From assembly GCF_032854445.1 (NCBI RefSeq), contig NC_088306.1:13389386-13453385 (forward strand): a DNA stretch of 64,000 bases. The letters run 5' to 3'. Below the pieces are notes generated by a model. The model was not told where the DNA came from, searched no databases, and worked only from the letters and a program-made list of their open reading frames with translations. A program made the position numbers and the translations under genes. The stretch comes from Liolophura sinensis. Its lineage: Eukaryota; Mollusca; Polyplacophora; Chitonida; Chitonidae. Shown here piece after piece: positions 25,101 to 34,395 of this stretch (the first letter of the stretch is position 1; each line of letters begins with the position of its first letter).

Positions 25101-28100
25101 ACATGTATGTATATCTGCATGACATTTTTCATGAATAATTATTCTTTAGCACTGCAATTAATTTAACTGATTCCCGTTATAATAACATTAACATATATGT
25201 ACATTTTCAAAATATAATGTTCATGAATGAGACATAAAATGTATGTCAGGTGGTAAGCTTTTCAACATTTATTTTCAGTAGAAGCAGTTGAGGATAACCC
25301 TTGAATTTTCTTCCATAGCTGGCTAAGAGATGTATCCTGATGTGAGAAAAAAAATGGTAGAAAGCTGTTGTTTGTTCTGGAACATAGTTCAGATACCAAG
25401 TACATCAAAGATAAAGCTTTGAAGTGGTGGCGCCTTCTTATGCAAATGACCAAGAACCCATATAATATTAACAAGGTAACAAAGATCTCCTAAACATTTC
25501 CCCTGACCTATGGCAGCTCAATGAAATCCAAAATTTAACAAAAGTGTGATGTTGAAGGGATTTTATTGCAAAAATTATTGAATATAATATTTTCTAGGCC
25601 TCTAGTGCCATTGAAAGGGAAATTACATTCATCTAAAAACGCTTCCTGAACAAATAAGCATTTTGAGGCCATATCTCAAAAACCACCTGGAATTTGGAGC
25701 TATGACTTGGCAAACCTTCCTCATATTTGCAATGGTATGTATAAGAATTTTTTCAAAATAATCCAAGGGGGGAGCCCCTGGACAAAAAAAGAAAAAAAAT
25801 GTATGGCTTTTTTTAACTTGAAACGGAATGACCCTTTGTTGAACAATGAAACATATTTACTGTCCCAGAGATAAATATATTCTAAAAATTTTTTTTTTAT
25901 ATTTTCAAAATGTGTATCTTATGCCCATAAATTGCTTTTAGACAATTTTAGATTCATCAGCATAAGTCAGTTAAACATGGCTAGCTCTGATAAATTGCTA
26001 CTAATACACCTACATGTACATGCCGCTCTGCCAATGTGACAAAAATTCCAGTGTTAAAATCTTTCAAGATTTATCAACTGTAATGAAAACCTAAATAAAA
26101 CCTGTCAAACTGTTTCAAATAATGATTGCATATTTGGTATATTTTGGATGTATGTGGGTTTATGTTAAGGTGAACTACATGTAGGTATATATTTAATTTA
26201 AAATATTTAATTCATGATCCCATGTACATGTAAACCAACTGGATACAACAGATTTCAACAACTTGATAGCATCGAAAGTCAACACGTTTTAGAATGTTTC
26301 CAAATTTCTTGTGACTGCCAACCTCACCACTACCACTAACCTGATTTGTGTACATTATACCGCTGTATACTTGCCTTACTCTACTTCCACTGCACACATC
26401 TGACAAAGACTAACCAAGACATGTACATACAGCTGATAGGACTATTTCTCTCTATTTAAACTAGGACTACATGTATTTCTTTCTATTTAAACTAGGACTA
26501 TTTCTCTCTATTTAAACTAGGACTAATTCTCTCTATTTAAACTAGGTCTAATTCTCTCTATTTAAGCTAGGAATAATTCTCTATTTAAGCTAGGACTAAT
26601 TCTCTCTATCTGAAATATGACTATTTATCTCTATTTAAACTAGGACTATTTCTTTCTATTTAAACTAGGACTATTACTCTCTATTTAAACTAGGGCTAAT
26701 TCTCTCTGTTTAAACTAGGACTAATTCTCTCTGTTTAAACTAGGACTAATTCTCTCTATCTGAAATATGACTATTTCTTTCCATTTAAACTAAGACTATT
26801 TCTCTCTATTTAAGCTAGGACTAATTCTCTCTATTTAAACTAGAACTATTTCTCTCTATTTAAACTAGGACTATTTCTCTCCATTTAAACTAGGACTATT
26901 TCTCTCTATTTAAACTAGGACTATTTCTCTCTATTTAAACTGGGGCTAATTCTCCCTGTTTAAACTAGGACTATTTCTCTCTATTTAAACTAGGACTATT
27001 TCTCTCTATTTAAACTGGGGCTAATTCTCCCTGTTTAAACTAGGACTATTTCTCTCTATTTAAACTAGGACTATTTCTCTCTATTTAAACTGGGGCTAAT
27101 TCTCCCTGTTTAAACTAGGACTATTTCTCTCTATTTAAACTAGGACTATTTCTCTCTATTTAAACTGGGGCTAATTCTCCCTGTTTAAACTAGGACTATT
27201 TCTCTCTATTTAAACTAGGACTACATGTATTTCTTTCTATTTAAACTAGGACTATTTCTCTCTATTTAAACTAGGACTAATTCTCTCTATTTAAACTAGG
27301 GCTAATTCTCTCTGTTTAAACTAGGACTAATTCTCTCTATTTAAACTAGAACTATTTCTTTCCATTTAAACTAAGACTATTTCTCTCTATTTAAGCTAGG
27401 ACTAATTCTCTCTATTTAAACTAGGACTATTTCTCTCTATTTAAACTAGGACTATTTCTCTCTATTTAAACTAGGAATATTTTTCTCTATTTTCTGGTTT
27501 CCATGATGAAGTGGACTGAAAACAACCATGGAAAGAACAGAAATCACATGTTTTCACACAGGGATTCTCAATTTCGCATACAGTCTTATAAGATCAAAAT
27601 GCCACCATGAAGCACAGGCCTACACTGTACTTCCAACTTTAACCACACTCTGGACTGAATTAATCAAATTTCTGTTTTGTATAACAATGAAATTAAAATA
27701 CTGATACAATTCTTGAGTTTCACATGTGAAAAAATTCAAACATTGAATTTTTGCATGTGTGTCACTTCAGTTTGCATGGTAACTTTATTGGACAAAAAGG
27801 TTTATGCAGTGCTGTAGACATCTAATGACAAGAAAATGGGCCCTGGAATTGATAATCGTGGTAATGGTATTACACCACCAACAACAGAATGCAGTGTCCA
27901 AACATATTTCATGAGTCATTTTATAAGTGCCAAGGTTTAAATTTCAAAGAGTTCTTAACAACTGACATTGCTCGGTTCAGCATCTTGAAAGTATATCTAC
28001 AAATCTTGATCATTTGTGGAGTGACTGACTGACAGGTGTGAGGGGACTGACAGGTGTGAGGTACATGACTGACAGGTGTGAAGTGACTGACAAGTGAGGT

Positions 28101-31100
28101 GACTGACAGGTATGAGGTGAATGACAGACAAGTATGAGGTGCATGACTAACAGGTGTGAGGTGATTGATTGGTGTGATGTGATTGACTAGTGTGAGGTGA
28201 CTGATAAATGGAAGGTGACTGGTATGTATGAGGTGACTGACAGGTGTAAAGAGACTGACAGGTGTAAGAAGCATGACTGACATGGGCGAGGTGACTGACA
28301 GGTCTAAGGTGACCGACAGGTGTGAGGTGTATGACTGACAATATGAGGTGATCAACAGGTGTGAGATGACTGGCAGCTGTAAGGTAACTGATTGGTGTGA
28401 GACGACTTGACAAGCAGGGGAGATTTGACAGGTGTGAGGTGACTGACAGGGCAGAACTGTCTGTCGAGCGTGAGGTGACTGAGAGGTGATAGAGGACTGA
28501 CATGTGAGGCTATTGACAGGTGTAAGGCGGCTGACATGTGTGAGGTGACTTACTGGTCTGAGGTGACGGACTGGTGGGAGGTGAGAGATTGGTGTGAGAT
28601 GAATAACAAGTGTGAGTGAGTGCTTGAGGTTTAACGTCGTACTCAACATTCTTTCAGTCATATGACGATGAAGAAATATTTATGGTGTATGTACTGTGCC
28701 CCCTTGTTGCAGGATGGATTTCCACCACTCTTTTATCTAGTGCTGCTTCACTGAGACGACTTACCGAAGGCAAGTAAGCCGCCCCGCCTGAGTCATTATA
28801 CTGATATGGGTCAACCAGTTGTTGCACTATCCCCTTCATGCTGAACCCCAAGTCAGGAAGTTACAACTTCCTCTTTTAAAGTCTTAGGTGTGCATCGACC
28901 CAGGATTGATCCTGGATCTACCGCTCCCGAAGCGGACACTCTTCCAACTGTGCTATCCGAGTTGGAAAACAACAGGTGTGAGGTGCATGACTGATTGGTG
29001 TGAGCTGATTGACTAGCTAGTGTGAGGTGACTGATGTAAGGTGAAAGCCTGGTGTGAGGTTACAGCCTGGTGTTGAGGTGACAGACAGGCGTTAGGTGAC
29101 GAACAGGTGTGAGGTGACTAACAGGTGTTGAATGACAAACAGAGTTGAGGTGACTGTTAGCTGTGAGGTGACTGAAGTCAGGTGACTTGGCAAGCAAGGG
29201 AGACTTGACAGGTGTGGGGTGACTGAAAGGGTTGTGATGACTGACAGGTTAAAGGCGACCGACAGGCGTGAGGTGACTGACTGGCCTGAAGCGATGGACT
29301 GGTGTGAGGTGACTTGCCAGCAGTGGGGTGACTGACAGGGTTGAGGTGACAGACAGGTGTGAGGTGAATAATTGGTGTGAGGTGGTTTAGTAGTGTAAGG
29401 TGACTGATAGGTGTGAGGTGACTGACAGATGGAAAGTGACTGACAGGTGGAAGGCGACTGATGAGTGAGGCGATGTGACGTGTGAGGTAACTTGGCAGGT
29501 GTGGGGTAACTGACAGGATTGAGATGACAGACTCGTGTGAGGTGACTGACATGTGAGGCAACTGACACATGTTGATTGACTGACAGATGCTGAGTGACCC
29601 ACAGGTGTGAAGTGATCCAAGTGACAAGAGTCAGTCTCCTCACACTTGTCAGTCACCCCACACCTGTCAGTCACCTGTCAGATGCGAATGATTGGTGTGA
29701 GGTGACTGATTGGTATGAGGCGACTTGACAAGCATGAGTGACATGACAGAAGGGAGGTGACTGACAGGGCTGAGGGTTAGTAATGAGCGTCAAGTGACTG
29801 ACTTGTGAGAGGCGACTGACAGGTGTAAGGCGACTGACTGGTGTGACGTGAGACACCCTGTGTGAGGTGACCGACAGGTTTGAGGTGACTGACTGGTGCG
29901 AGGTGCTTGATTACGAATTTCAAATAAACGTTTAATAACACAATAATATAATAAACAAAGTCATCATGCTTACGCTGTATTATTTGCTGTCTTTTCGTTT
30001 CATTTGGACATATCACTGTATAACCAGTAGATCTGAAAGAACAAAGATGTTTTCATACTTATTACATTAATTAAGCAGTATTAAATTACAGGTATTTGAC
30101 ACTGTGGTGAAAATACTGTACTATAACAAGTATTCATACACGTATTTACAAGCTGATATTTGGTTTAAACCGAGTTTGAAACTCATTTTGGTGGTTGGAA
30201 ACTGAATATTGTCAGCCAAAAAATATCACTCTCAACAACAGAAATATAACTCTACTCAATTTGCCTTTGTCTTTGACAAAGTCAATTTATTTCATAAGGT
30301 AGTCTGTGTAGCCGTCACTCTTAAAGACACAAATGGCGAAAAAAAATCAGCAAAAATGTCTTTGACTAGGGTAAAGCAGACACACAAGTAAACTAAGTAT
30401 TTGCTAGTAGGAATTGGGGACAAAAGAAAGATAATGTTCAACACTCTTGTCCCAATTGACATACTTTGCATGCATAATAATTTGCATGCCATCACCCAGT
30501 TTTTATCAGAAAAACTCTAATTTCTGTTCTTCTTGAGAGCAGTTAATAAGTGAAACCGTGTAGTGAATATTTATAGAAATATATTGATAACTATCCTACA
30601 GAATACAACATAAAATTTTCCTTGGTTTGTAAAAAAAAATTAATTCAGACTCCACTGTGGTTGGTGAAAATTTTCAAACTCAATTTAGGATTATTAATTT
30701 CTTATTACGTTACCCAACGTATATACATGTCAGTTAGGCAATCTACATAGATTGCTTTACAAATGGTATGCACGCTTGACATTTAACCCTCACAGGCAGC
30801 TGTCTGATTTAGTTACATGTAGCTTCCCTTATTCAGTTGTAAATGACAATGCATTTATTACTGAATATTGCACACCCGTACTGGTAGAGCAAAGAAGTGA
30901 CTGAACAGGCTGGGAATTAAGGTCAGAAATCAACTGTTTTCCGACATTGTACTATGCTTCCTAATGGGGTTATTGACAGCAATCCATAACTATGCAAGCG
31001 CCATAAAAAAAAATATGAAAGAGCAAAGTGCAATCAATCAGGGCTAATAGTTACCTGGGTGCCTCAATATTTAATCACTGAATTGAAAAATTCAGTTTAA

Positions 31101-31449
31101 TTTAACTGACATTCACGTAAGCATTTAAACCGTGAAACAGAAAAATCACTGACTGTGTTGTTTGCTCTTGAACGGGTCTATCAGATGACATGTTTGTTTC
31201 CTTCGTGTTTACACCAGCTGATCTCACAGTTCTTCCCCGACTTCCTCCCAGTCTTACAGTCACGGGACTTTGCTTCACGCTTGTAACTGTACTACTCCTA
31301 GTACTAGTGCCACTACTTTTCAATGATCGACCGTTATTCGTCGCCCTAGCCCCCACGGCTTGTTGTGATCTGTTTCGAGAATTCGGCCTTACATCTCTTC
31401 CTCTCTGACAAAACTGGGATGGTCTTGACGTAAAAGTGTTACTCATCAT
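12855..31449 (-). CDS. EPSTI1 homologue with C-terminal CUE-like domain, eight exons
   Basis: Eight - strand exons join into one frame of 355 codons including the stop: 31154-31449, 29974-30032, 23208-23288, 21812-21888, 19715-19798, 16563-16636, 15941-16044 and 12855-13144. Every junction is GT/AG with compatible phases. Residues 1-98 are Arg/Ser-rich and disordered. Exon 2 has GYTVICPNETKRQQ, matching the conserved YT-PN segment of vertebrate EPSTI1. The middle (about 120-240) is highly charged coiled coil and includes KPV…GG, as in EPSTI1. RRRKNDEFLSRLEKQ (about 221-235) matches the conserved end of the vertebrate protein. Residues of about 310-354 resemble a CUE ubiquitin-binding domain (MFPQ motif, LL near the end), which the vertebrate protein I know lacks. 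Vertebrate EPSTI1 is an interferon-responsive coiled-coil protein; the role here is unknown. The assignment rests on my recognition of these motifs, not on a search. Confidence 0.72.
13620..15560. repeat. Degenerate ~120-160-bp repeats flanking a Tc1 remnant
   Basis: Related segments containing a tttccatg word and a catggtaacc-like word recur near 13720-13830, 13880-13945, 14010-14110 and 15200-15310. The Tc1-like remnant at 14385-14915 interrupts them. They lie in the intron between exons 7 and 8 of the EPSTI1-like gene. The unit is not recognised. Confidence 0.45.
14385..14915 (-). pseudogene. Tc1-like transposase, degenerate with internal deletion
   Basis: On the - strand, an ATG at 14915-14913 opens an N-terminal DNA-binding region (QQERAIGILDAGMT, then a helix-turn-helix-like SVISHLRRRHEEFGTT). 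After a large gap this is followed by fragments resembling the end of the catalytic domain (VPFSATQ, then VPGNIKELHLAL, then a terminal GHARY). The DDE catalytic core is mostly missing, and stops and frameshifts interrupt the rest. The family call comes from the order of these fragments. Confidence 0.65.
15941..16044 (-). CDS. EPSTI1-like exon 7
   Basis: 104 nt from acceptor ggtttcag to donor gtaagt. Encodes KNDEFLSRLEKQAPSFKPN, the conserved EPSTI1 C-terminal motif, then a Lys-rich stretch. Confidence 0.75.
16563..16636 (-). CDS. EPSTI1-like exon 6
   Basis: 74 nt from acceptor tatttcag to donor gtaagt. Encodes SEQNEERERVQRESMSKKWD and EERR, continuing the coiled coil. Confidence 0.75.
16850..17045 (+). 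mobile_element. SINE family 2, partial copy
   Basis: Matches the body of the SINE at 28612-28975 (words ggatagtgcaacaactggtt, ggcggggcggcttacttgcc, cagtgaagcagcactagata). The tRNA-like head and the exact tail are missing or too diverged to place. Lies in an intron of the EPSTI1-like gene. Confidence 0.8.
17046..18275. other. Intron sequence, nothing recognised
   Basis: Open frames at 17127-17470 have no recognisable domain and no splice context consistent with the EPSTI1-like gene. Confidence 0.4.
18276..18425. mobile_element. 150-bp MITE with ~37-bp terminal inverted repeats
   Basis: The left end (18276-18311) begins gtaaggattgactgtaatat. The right end (18388-18425) is its near-perfect inverse, ending attacggtcaatccttaac. 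The interior has no coding capacity. The size and long inverted ends fit a miniature inverted-repeat DNA transposon. No clear target-site duplication could be fixed. Confidence 0.75.
18592..18690 (+). repeat. Short tandem repeat of a ggacattttcccc motif
   Basis: About six imperfect copies of 17-20 bp. The reverse complement of the same motif recurs at 19380-19432. Confidence 0.8.
19380..19520 (-). repeat. Inverted counterpart of the ggacattttcccc repeat plus a G-rich tract
   Basis: Three copies of gggaaaatgtcc-type sequence (the - strand form of the 18592-18690 repeat) followed by runs of G up to about 15 long at 19436-19520. The G-runs could form G-quadruplexes. Confidence 0.75.
19715..19798 (-). 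CDS. EPSTI1-like exon 5
   Basis: 84 nt, phase 0 at both ends, from acceptor gatacag to donor gtatac. Encodes 28 residues of Lys/Glu/Gln-rich coiled coil. Confidence 0.75.
20541..21735. repeat. 42-bp minisatellite, about 28 units
   Basis: The unit contains gtaaagccaacaatacaccc and repeats every 42 bp. Since 42 is a multiple of three, stop-free frames persist on both strands (14-residue peptide period), giving spurious open frames of up to 281 codons. It lies in the intron between exons 4 and 5 of the EPSTI1-like gene. On that gene's strand each unit carries ggctttacag, which resembles a splice acceptor. Confidence 0.95.
21812..21888 (-). CDS. EPSTI1-like exon 4
   Basis: 77 nt from acceptor attgtag to donor gtaagg. 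Encodes GEVSNEEEARIRQAKIHRNM and the start of the charged coiled coil. Confidence 0.75.
22190..23268 (-). repeat. ~73-bp minisatellite derived from EPSTI1-like exon 3 end and its donor
   Basis: On the gene's strand each unit repeats the 3' half of exon 3 (catcagaaagagaagcct … gggaacagttg) followed by the donor. The donor gtaag is intact at about 22713, 22979, 23052, 23125 and 23203; other units carry a mutated donor (gttagt). Several outer units are shorter or diverged. The array fills most of the intron between exons 3 and 4. Confidence 0.9.
23208..23288 (-). CDS. EPSTI1-like exon 3
   Basis: 81 nt from acceptor gttgtag to donor gtaagt. Encodes AKQEEEAYVNHQKEKPVQS and the following VGTV. Its 3' half and donor are the first unit of the adjacent minisatellite. 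Confidence 0.7.
24665..24970. repeat. 65-bp tandem repeat, about 4.5 units
   Basis: Units contain gtgcaacatgtgatcaacat and tctgggaaactgttgagaag, spaced 65 bp, nearly identical except in the last truncated unit. Lies in the intron between exons 2 and 3 of the EPSTI1-like gene. Confidence 0.9.
26430..27492. repeat. 25-bp minisatellite, about 42 units
   Basis: The unit is close to tttaaactaggactatttct plus ctcta. Variant units (ggggctaattctccctg) recur at regular intervals around 26940-27180, so a higher-order repeat of several units has been amplified. Intronic in the EPSTI1-like gene. Confidence 0.95.
28020..29920. repeat. ~18-bp degenerate minisatellite interrupted by a SINE
   Basis: The basic unit is near gaggtgactgacaggtgt, imperfectly repeated about 80 times on both sides of the SINE at 28612-28975. 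The 6-residue period gives open - strand frames rich in Ser, His, Leu, Thr and Pro; these are not genes. Confidence 0.9.
28612..28975 (-). mobile_element. tRNA-derived SINE, family 2, longest copy
   Basis: On the - strand the element starts with a tRNA-like head: A box tagcacagttgg and B box ggatcaatcc. A body with ggcggggcggcttacttgcc follows, and it ends gagtacgacgttaaacctca then agcactcactca. Partial copies lie at 16850-17045 and 42225-42491. Confidence 0.85.
29921..31153. other. Intron around EPSTI1-like exon 2
   Basis: Apart from exon 2 (29974-30032) nothing is recognised. The open frame at 30209-30391 has no supporting features. Confidence 0.45.
29974..30032 (-). CDS. EPSTI1-like exon 2
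   Basis: 59 nt from acceptor tctttcag to donor gtaagc. Encodes the STGYTVICPNETKRQQII segment, the part most like vertebrate EPSTI1. It is too short to show as a long open frame. Confidence 0.7.
31154..31449 (-). CDS. EPSTI1-like exon 1 (coding start)
   Basis: ATG at 31449-31447, with a second in-frame ATG right after it. Encodes 98 residues of Arg-, Ser- and Thr-rich disordered sequence. The donor chosen is gtcagt at 31153; it is weak, but it is the only nearby site that puts exon 2 in its open frame. Confidence 0.6.
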
Positions 31450-31829
31450 GCAGTTTCACTTTCCTTTTCACAAGAAATTCCTTGAACAGTAATGTTTATC
31501 GTTGTCAAAGGATTATCGTACCATCACAAGCAGAAGAGTTATAAGACAGGGGAGATAATCTGGTTCACTGACATTCTGCGTACCTTGAATTTAAACATCA
31601 TTTCCTTCTCCAAAATGGCTTTGTGTCATCTGCATCAAAACAAACAAGATGTATTGGTTAAATGCACTCTATTGAACCGAATGAAATGACATTACCAGGG
31701 TAGATACACTATTACATCTTACTTGGTTTTGTTCATTAAATCAGAATTTCATTGTACACACACTATGTATGCTTACAAATTTCTCAATTTCATATCACAA
31801 AACCTCGTAAGATACCTCATAGTGGTATG

Positions 31830-32470
31830 TTCAAAGTCAGCAATTCTGTGTTTGTTGCAATATTTTACTATGAACAGAATAACCATCTGTGTCTCGCCAG
31901 TAGAATCTACAGAACGTGGATGTTTTGGAGCTGTTTGTTAACTGCAATCTCTGACAGAGGCCCCTTGGGCTAGTGCTTTAGAATTAGCAGCAGAGCGGGT
32001 TGGGCGAGTTCTAAAGATGTTGGTATCTACATCTGCCTGATGCATTAAGCTTTTCAGTCTACCTGATGCCGTGTTTTGAGACAATTGCTTTCTGTGGTTT
32101 GACCTGACTGAGGAGAAGTTTGTTACGGGGAATGGTATCCCTAGTCTGTCTCCAGGATTATGGGTAGTTAACATCAAATTTAATGCACTTTACTACACAC
32201 AGTGTTTCATCCGATTTAAAAAAATCAAGGAGCCTCAGAAGCTCTGGCAGCAGTTGTCTGAGCCAAAAGCCGTGCTGTTAACTTGTCTGATAGGTTTTTG
32301 CATGACAGATTCCACGTCAGGCCATAGCCCTTTTATGTACGGCAGGACAGTGTCAACATCCCATGTTTGTTTGTATGTATATTGTACGAAGCGTGTGTTA
32401 CATACCCCTTCAAGTTTCACACATGTTATCACCAATGGGTGTTGGCCTACTTTATACCCATCTACACTGC
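31830..32470 (-). pseudogene. Tyrosine recombinase fragment, broken
   Basis: In several - strand frames I read pieces that fit the catalytic domain of metazoan tyrosine recombinases (DIRS or Crypton type): HPLV followed by YKQTWDVDTVLPYIKGLWPD (about 32310-32450), a helix rich in Leu/Ala/Thr, then the VKP…SKH region, DTNIF and TRSA carrying the expected Arg, and TFCRFYW carrying the expected nucleophilic Tyr (about 31880-31910). The His expected before the Arg motif is replaced. At least two frameshifts and several stops separate the pieces. Which element type it came from cannot be told from this fragment. Confidence 0.55.
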
Positions 32471-32486
32471 TACATTTTTGTAACTG

Positions 32487-33352
32487 ATGTCAACCAATAA
32501 AGCGATCAGGCAAAAATTGGAAAGTAAAAAATGCACTTGCAATGAAAGTAATCCGACGTATTTTGTGAGGAGAAATCGAATGGTGCAAACCGCATTGGTC
32601 TCCGACCAATACTTTTAGATATAGTGGCGTTTAAAACAGGATTGACTTCGAAGTAACAGATTTGCTGGGTCAGTTAAATGAGCTTCTCCCAAAGATTTGA
32701 CACCTTCTGGGCTACCGAATAGCATATTACTTATAGCCGAAAGTTTATTACAGAAATGTCCAGTCATAGCCACATTACTATAGCTGATGTCAATCAGCAA
32801 GGCCATCAGGCAAAACTCAAAAGTTCAAAAGCTGTTCAAATACGCTTGCGATGAAAGTAATCCGACGTATTTTGTACGGAAAAATTCGAATGGTACAAAC
32901 CGCATTGGTGTCCGACCAATACTTTTAGCCGTAGCTGCGTTTAAAACATGGTTGACTTAAACGTAACACAATGGCTGGGTCAGTTAAATGAGCCTGGTCC
33001 GAAGATTCGACGTCTTCTAGGCTACCGAATAGCATATTATTTATAGCCGAATGTTTAATATAGAAATGTCTAGTCGTAGCTACATTATTGTAGCTGATGT
33101 CAATCCAGCAAAGCTATCGGGCAAAAATTCGTAAGTGAAACAATTGTTCAAATGCACTTGCAATGAAAGTAATCCGACGTATTTTGTGAGGAGAAATCGA
33201 ATGGTACAAACCGCATTGGTCTCCGACCAATACTTCTAGCCGTAGCGGCGTTAAAAACATTGTGGAGTTATAAGTAACTCAGTTGCTGGGTGAGTTAAAC
33301 GAGGTTAGCCCAAAGATTCGACGTCTTCTGGGCTACCGAACAGCATATTGTA
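32487..33352 (-). repeat. Satellite array, short (~300-bp) unit, three copies
   Basis: Three units start near 32487, 32784 and 33097. They match the outer parts of the ~550-bp unit found further right but lack its roughly 270-bp middle (the piece with tctacatgtagaaaaacaac). Taking the + orientation as that at 34.4-39.4 kb, these run in - orientation. Confidence 0.8.
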
Positions 33353-34395
33353 GCGGTTGAATTATTGTATTGGTCTTATGTGCTTTCGTTTCTTATTATG
33401 TCTTTTCCTCAAATATACAGATACCTATGAGAGCGACGCCATTCGTTTACTTTAATCCTGTTCGATATTTAGCATGCCGAGCGAAGCTTGTTAAATGAAA
33501 AAAACAATCAGGATTCTCTCCCCTGAACGTTTCCTGAACTCGGGTTGTTATTCAGTATGACTTGTAAATGAGATTCGAGATTCTTATACGAAAATGAAAG
33601 TTCTCCAACAACAAATTGTGAGTGAATCAGATGATGAATATTTCTTATGACGAGACAGGAGCTAGCAGACAGAGTCCCAGTTAAACACAATACATGGGAC
33701 AGAAAGTCTCATGAGACTTGTCTCAAATTATCTTGTCTCAAATTATGGTACCACAGTTCAGTTGATATATTCTGGTATATAGTCTCTGTGGTCCACTTTT
33801 AATATCTCAGATAATTCCCACTTGCACGAGACTGGAGCTGGATTCTCAGGTTTTGTGAGACTGGAGAGTCCCAGAATTTTGGGACTGGGAAAGATTACCA
33901 GATTTTTGACACTGTATTCCCGGCTTCCTGGGACTGGTTCCTACCAAGTGTCAACTGTTTCTGAGTTCTTAAACCGGATCACAAATCACTATTCTTGACA
34001 CTAGGACAGTTTCCCAGTTTAACGTACAAGTACTTTCCCACTCTTAATAAAATATCTTCTTAATGAGGATGCTTACCAGCAATTTGGTGTCTACTCCTGG
34101 CAGATTCCAAGGCCATCTACAGACGCTAAAAATTCAGCTTATTTATAGATTTCCACATTGTGTGGGCAGAGCAGTGAACCAAATTAGGAGACTCTGATTG
34201 GTCAGAAGAGCGTTTTTTACGGTTTGTAAACACAGATGACACAATGACGTCATCACGATCGCAACCATGAACCTCAAAATAATGGCTTTACTTTAAAGCC
34301 AAAATCCAAATGCCAATGTTTGAAAAGTCCATATTTTTATCCGTATTACTCAAAAAGTGTACCCAATTTCCACACAAGGGTATTGAATGATAAAG
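33353..34395. other. Unique-looking spacer between satellite blocks
   Basis: No gene, RNA or repeat recognised. The sequence separates the - oriented short satellite units from the + oriented long ones. Confidence 0.45.

Noticed and set aside
25262-25345. Possible extra EPSTI1-like exon (acceptor-like ctcacatcag, short open frame)
   Set aside because: No GT donor at the open end, and exons 2 and 3 join in phase without it.
28890-28975. Functional tRNA gene
   Set aside because: Has A and B boxes but is fused to a SINE body and lacks a well-paired acceptor stem.
27921-29856. Ser/His/Leu/Thr/Pro-rich - strand frames up to 246 codons
   Set aside because: Direct translation of the 18-bp minisatellite; no domain, and the host gene's splice sites skip the region.
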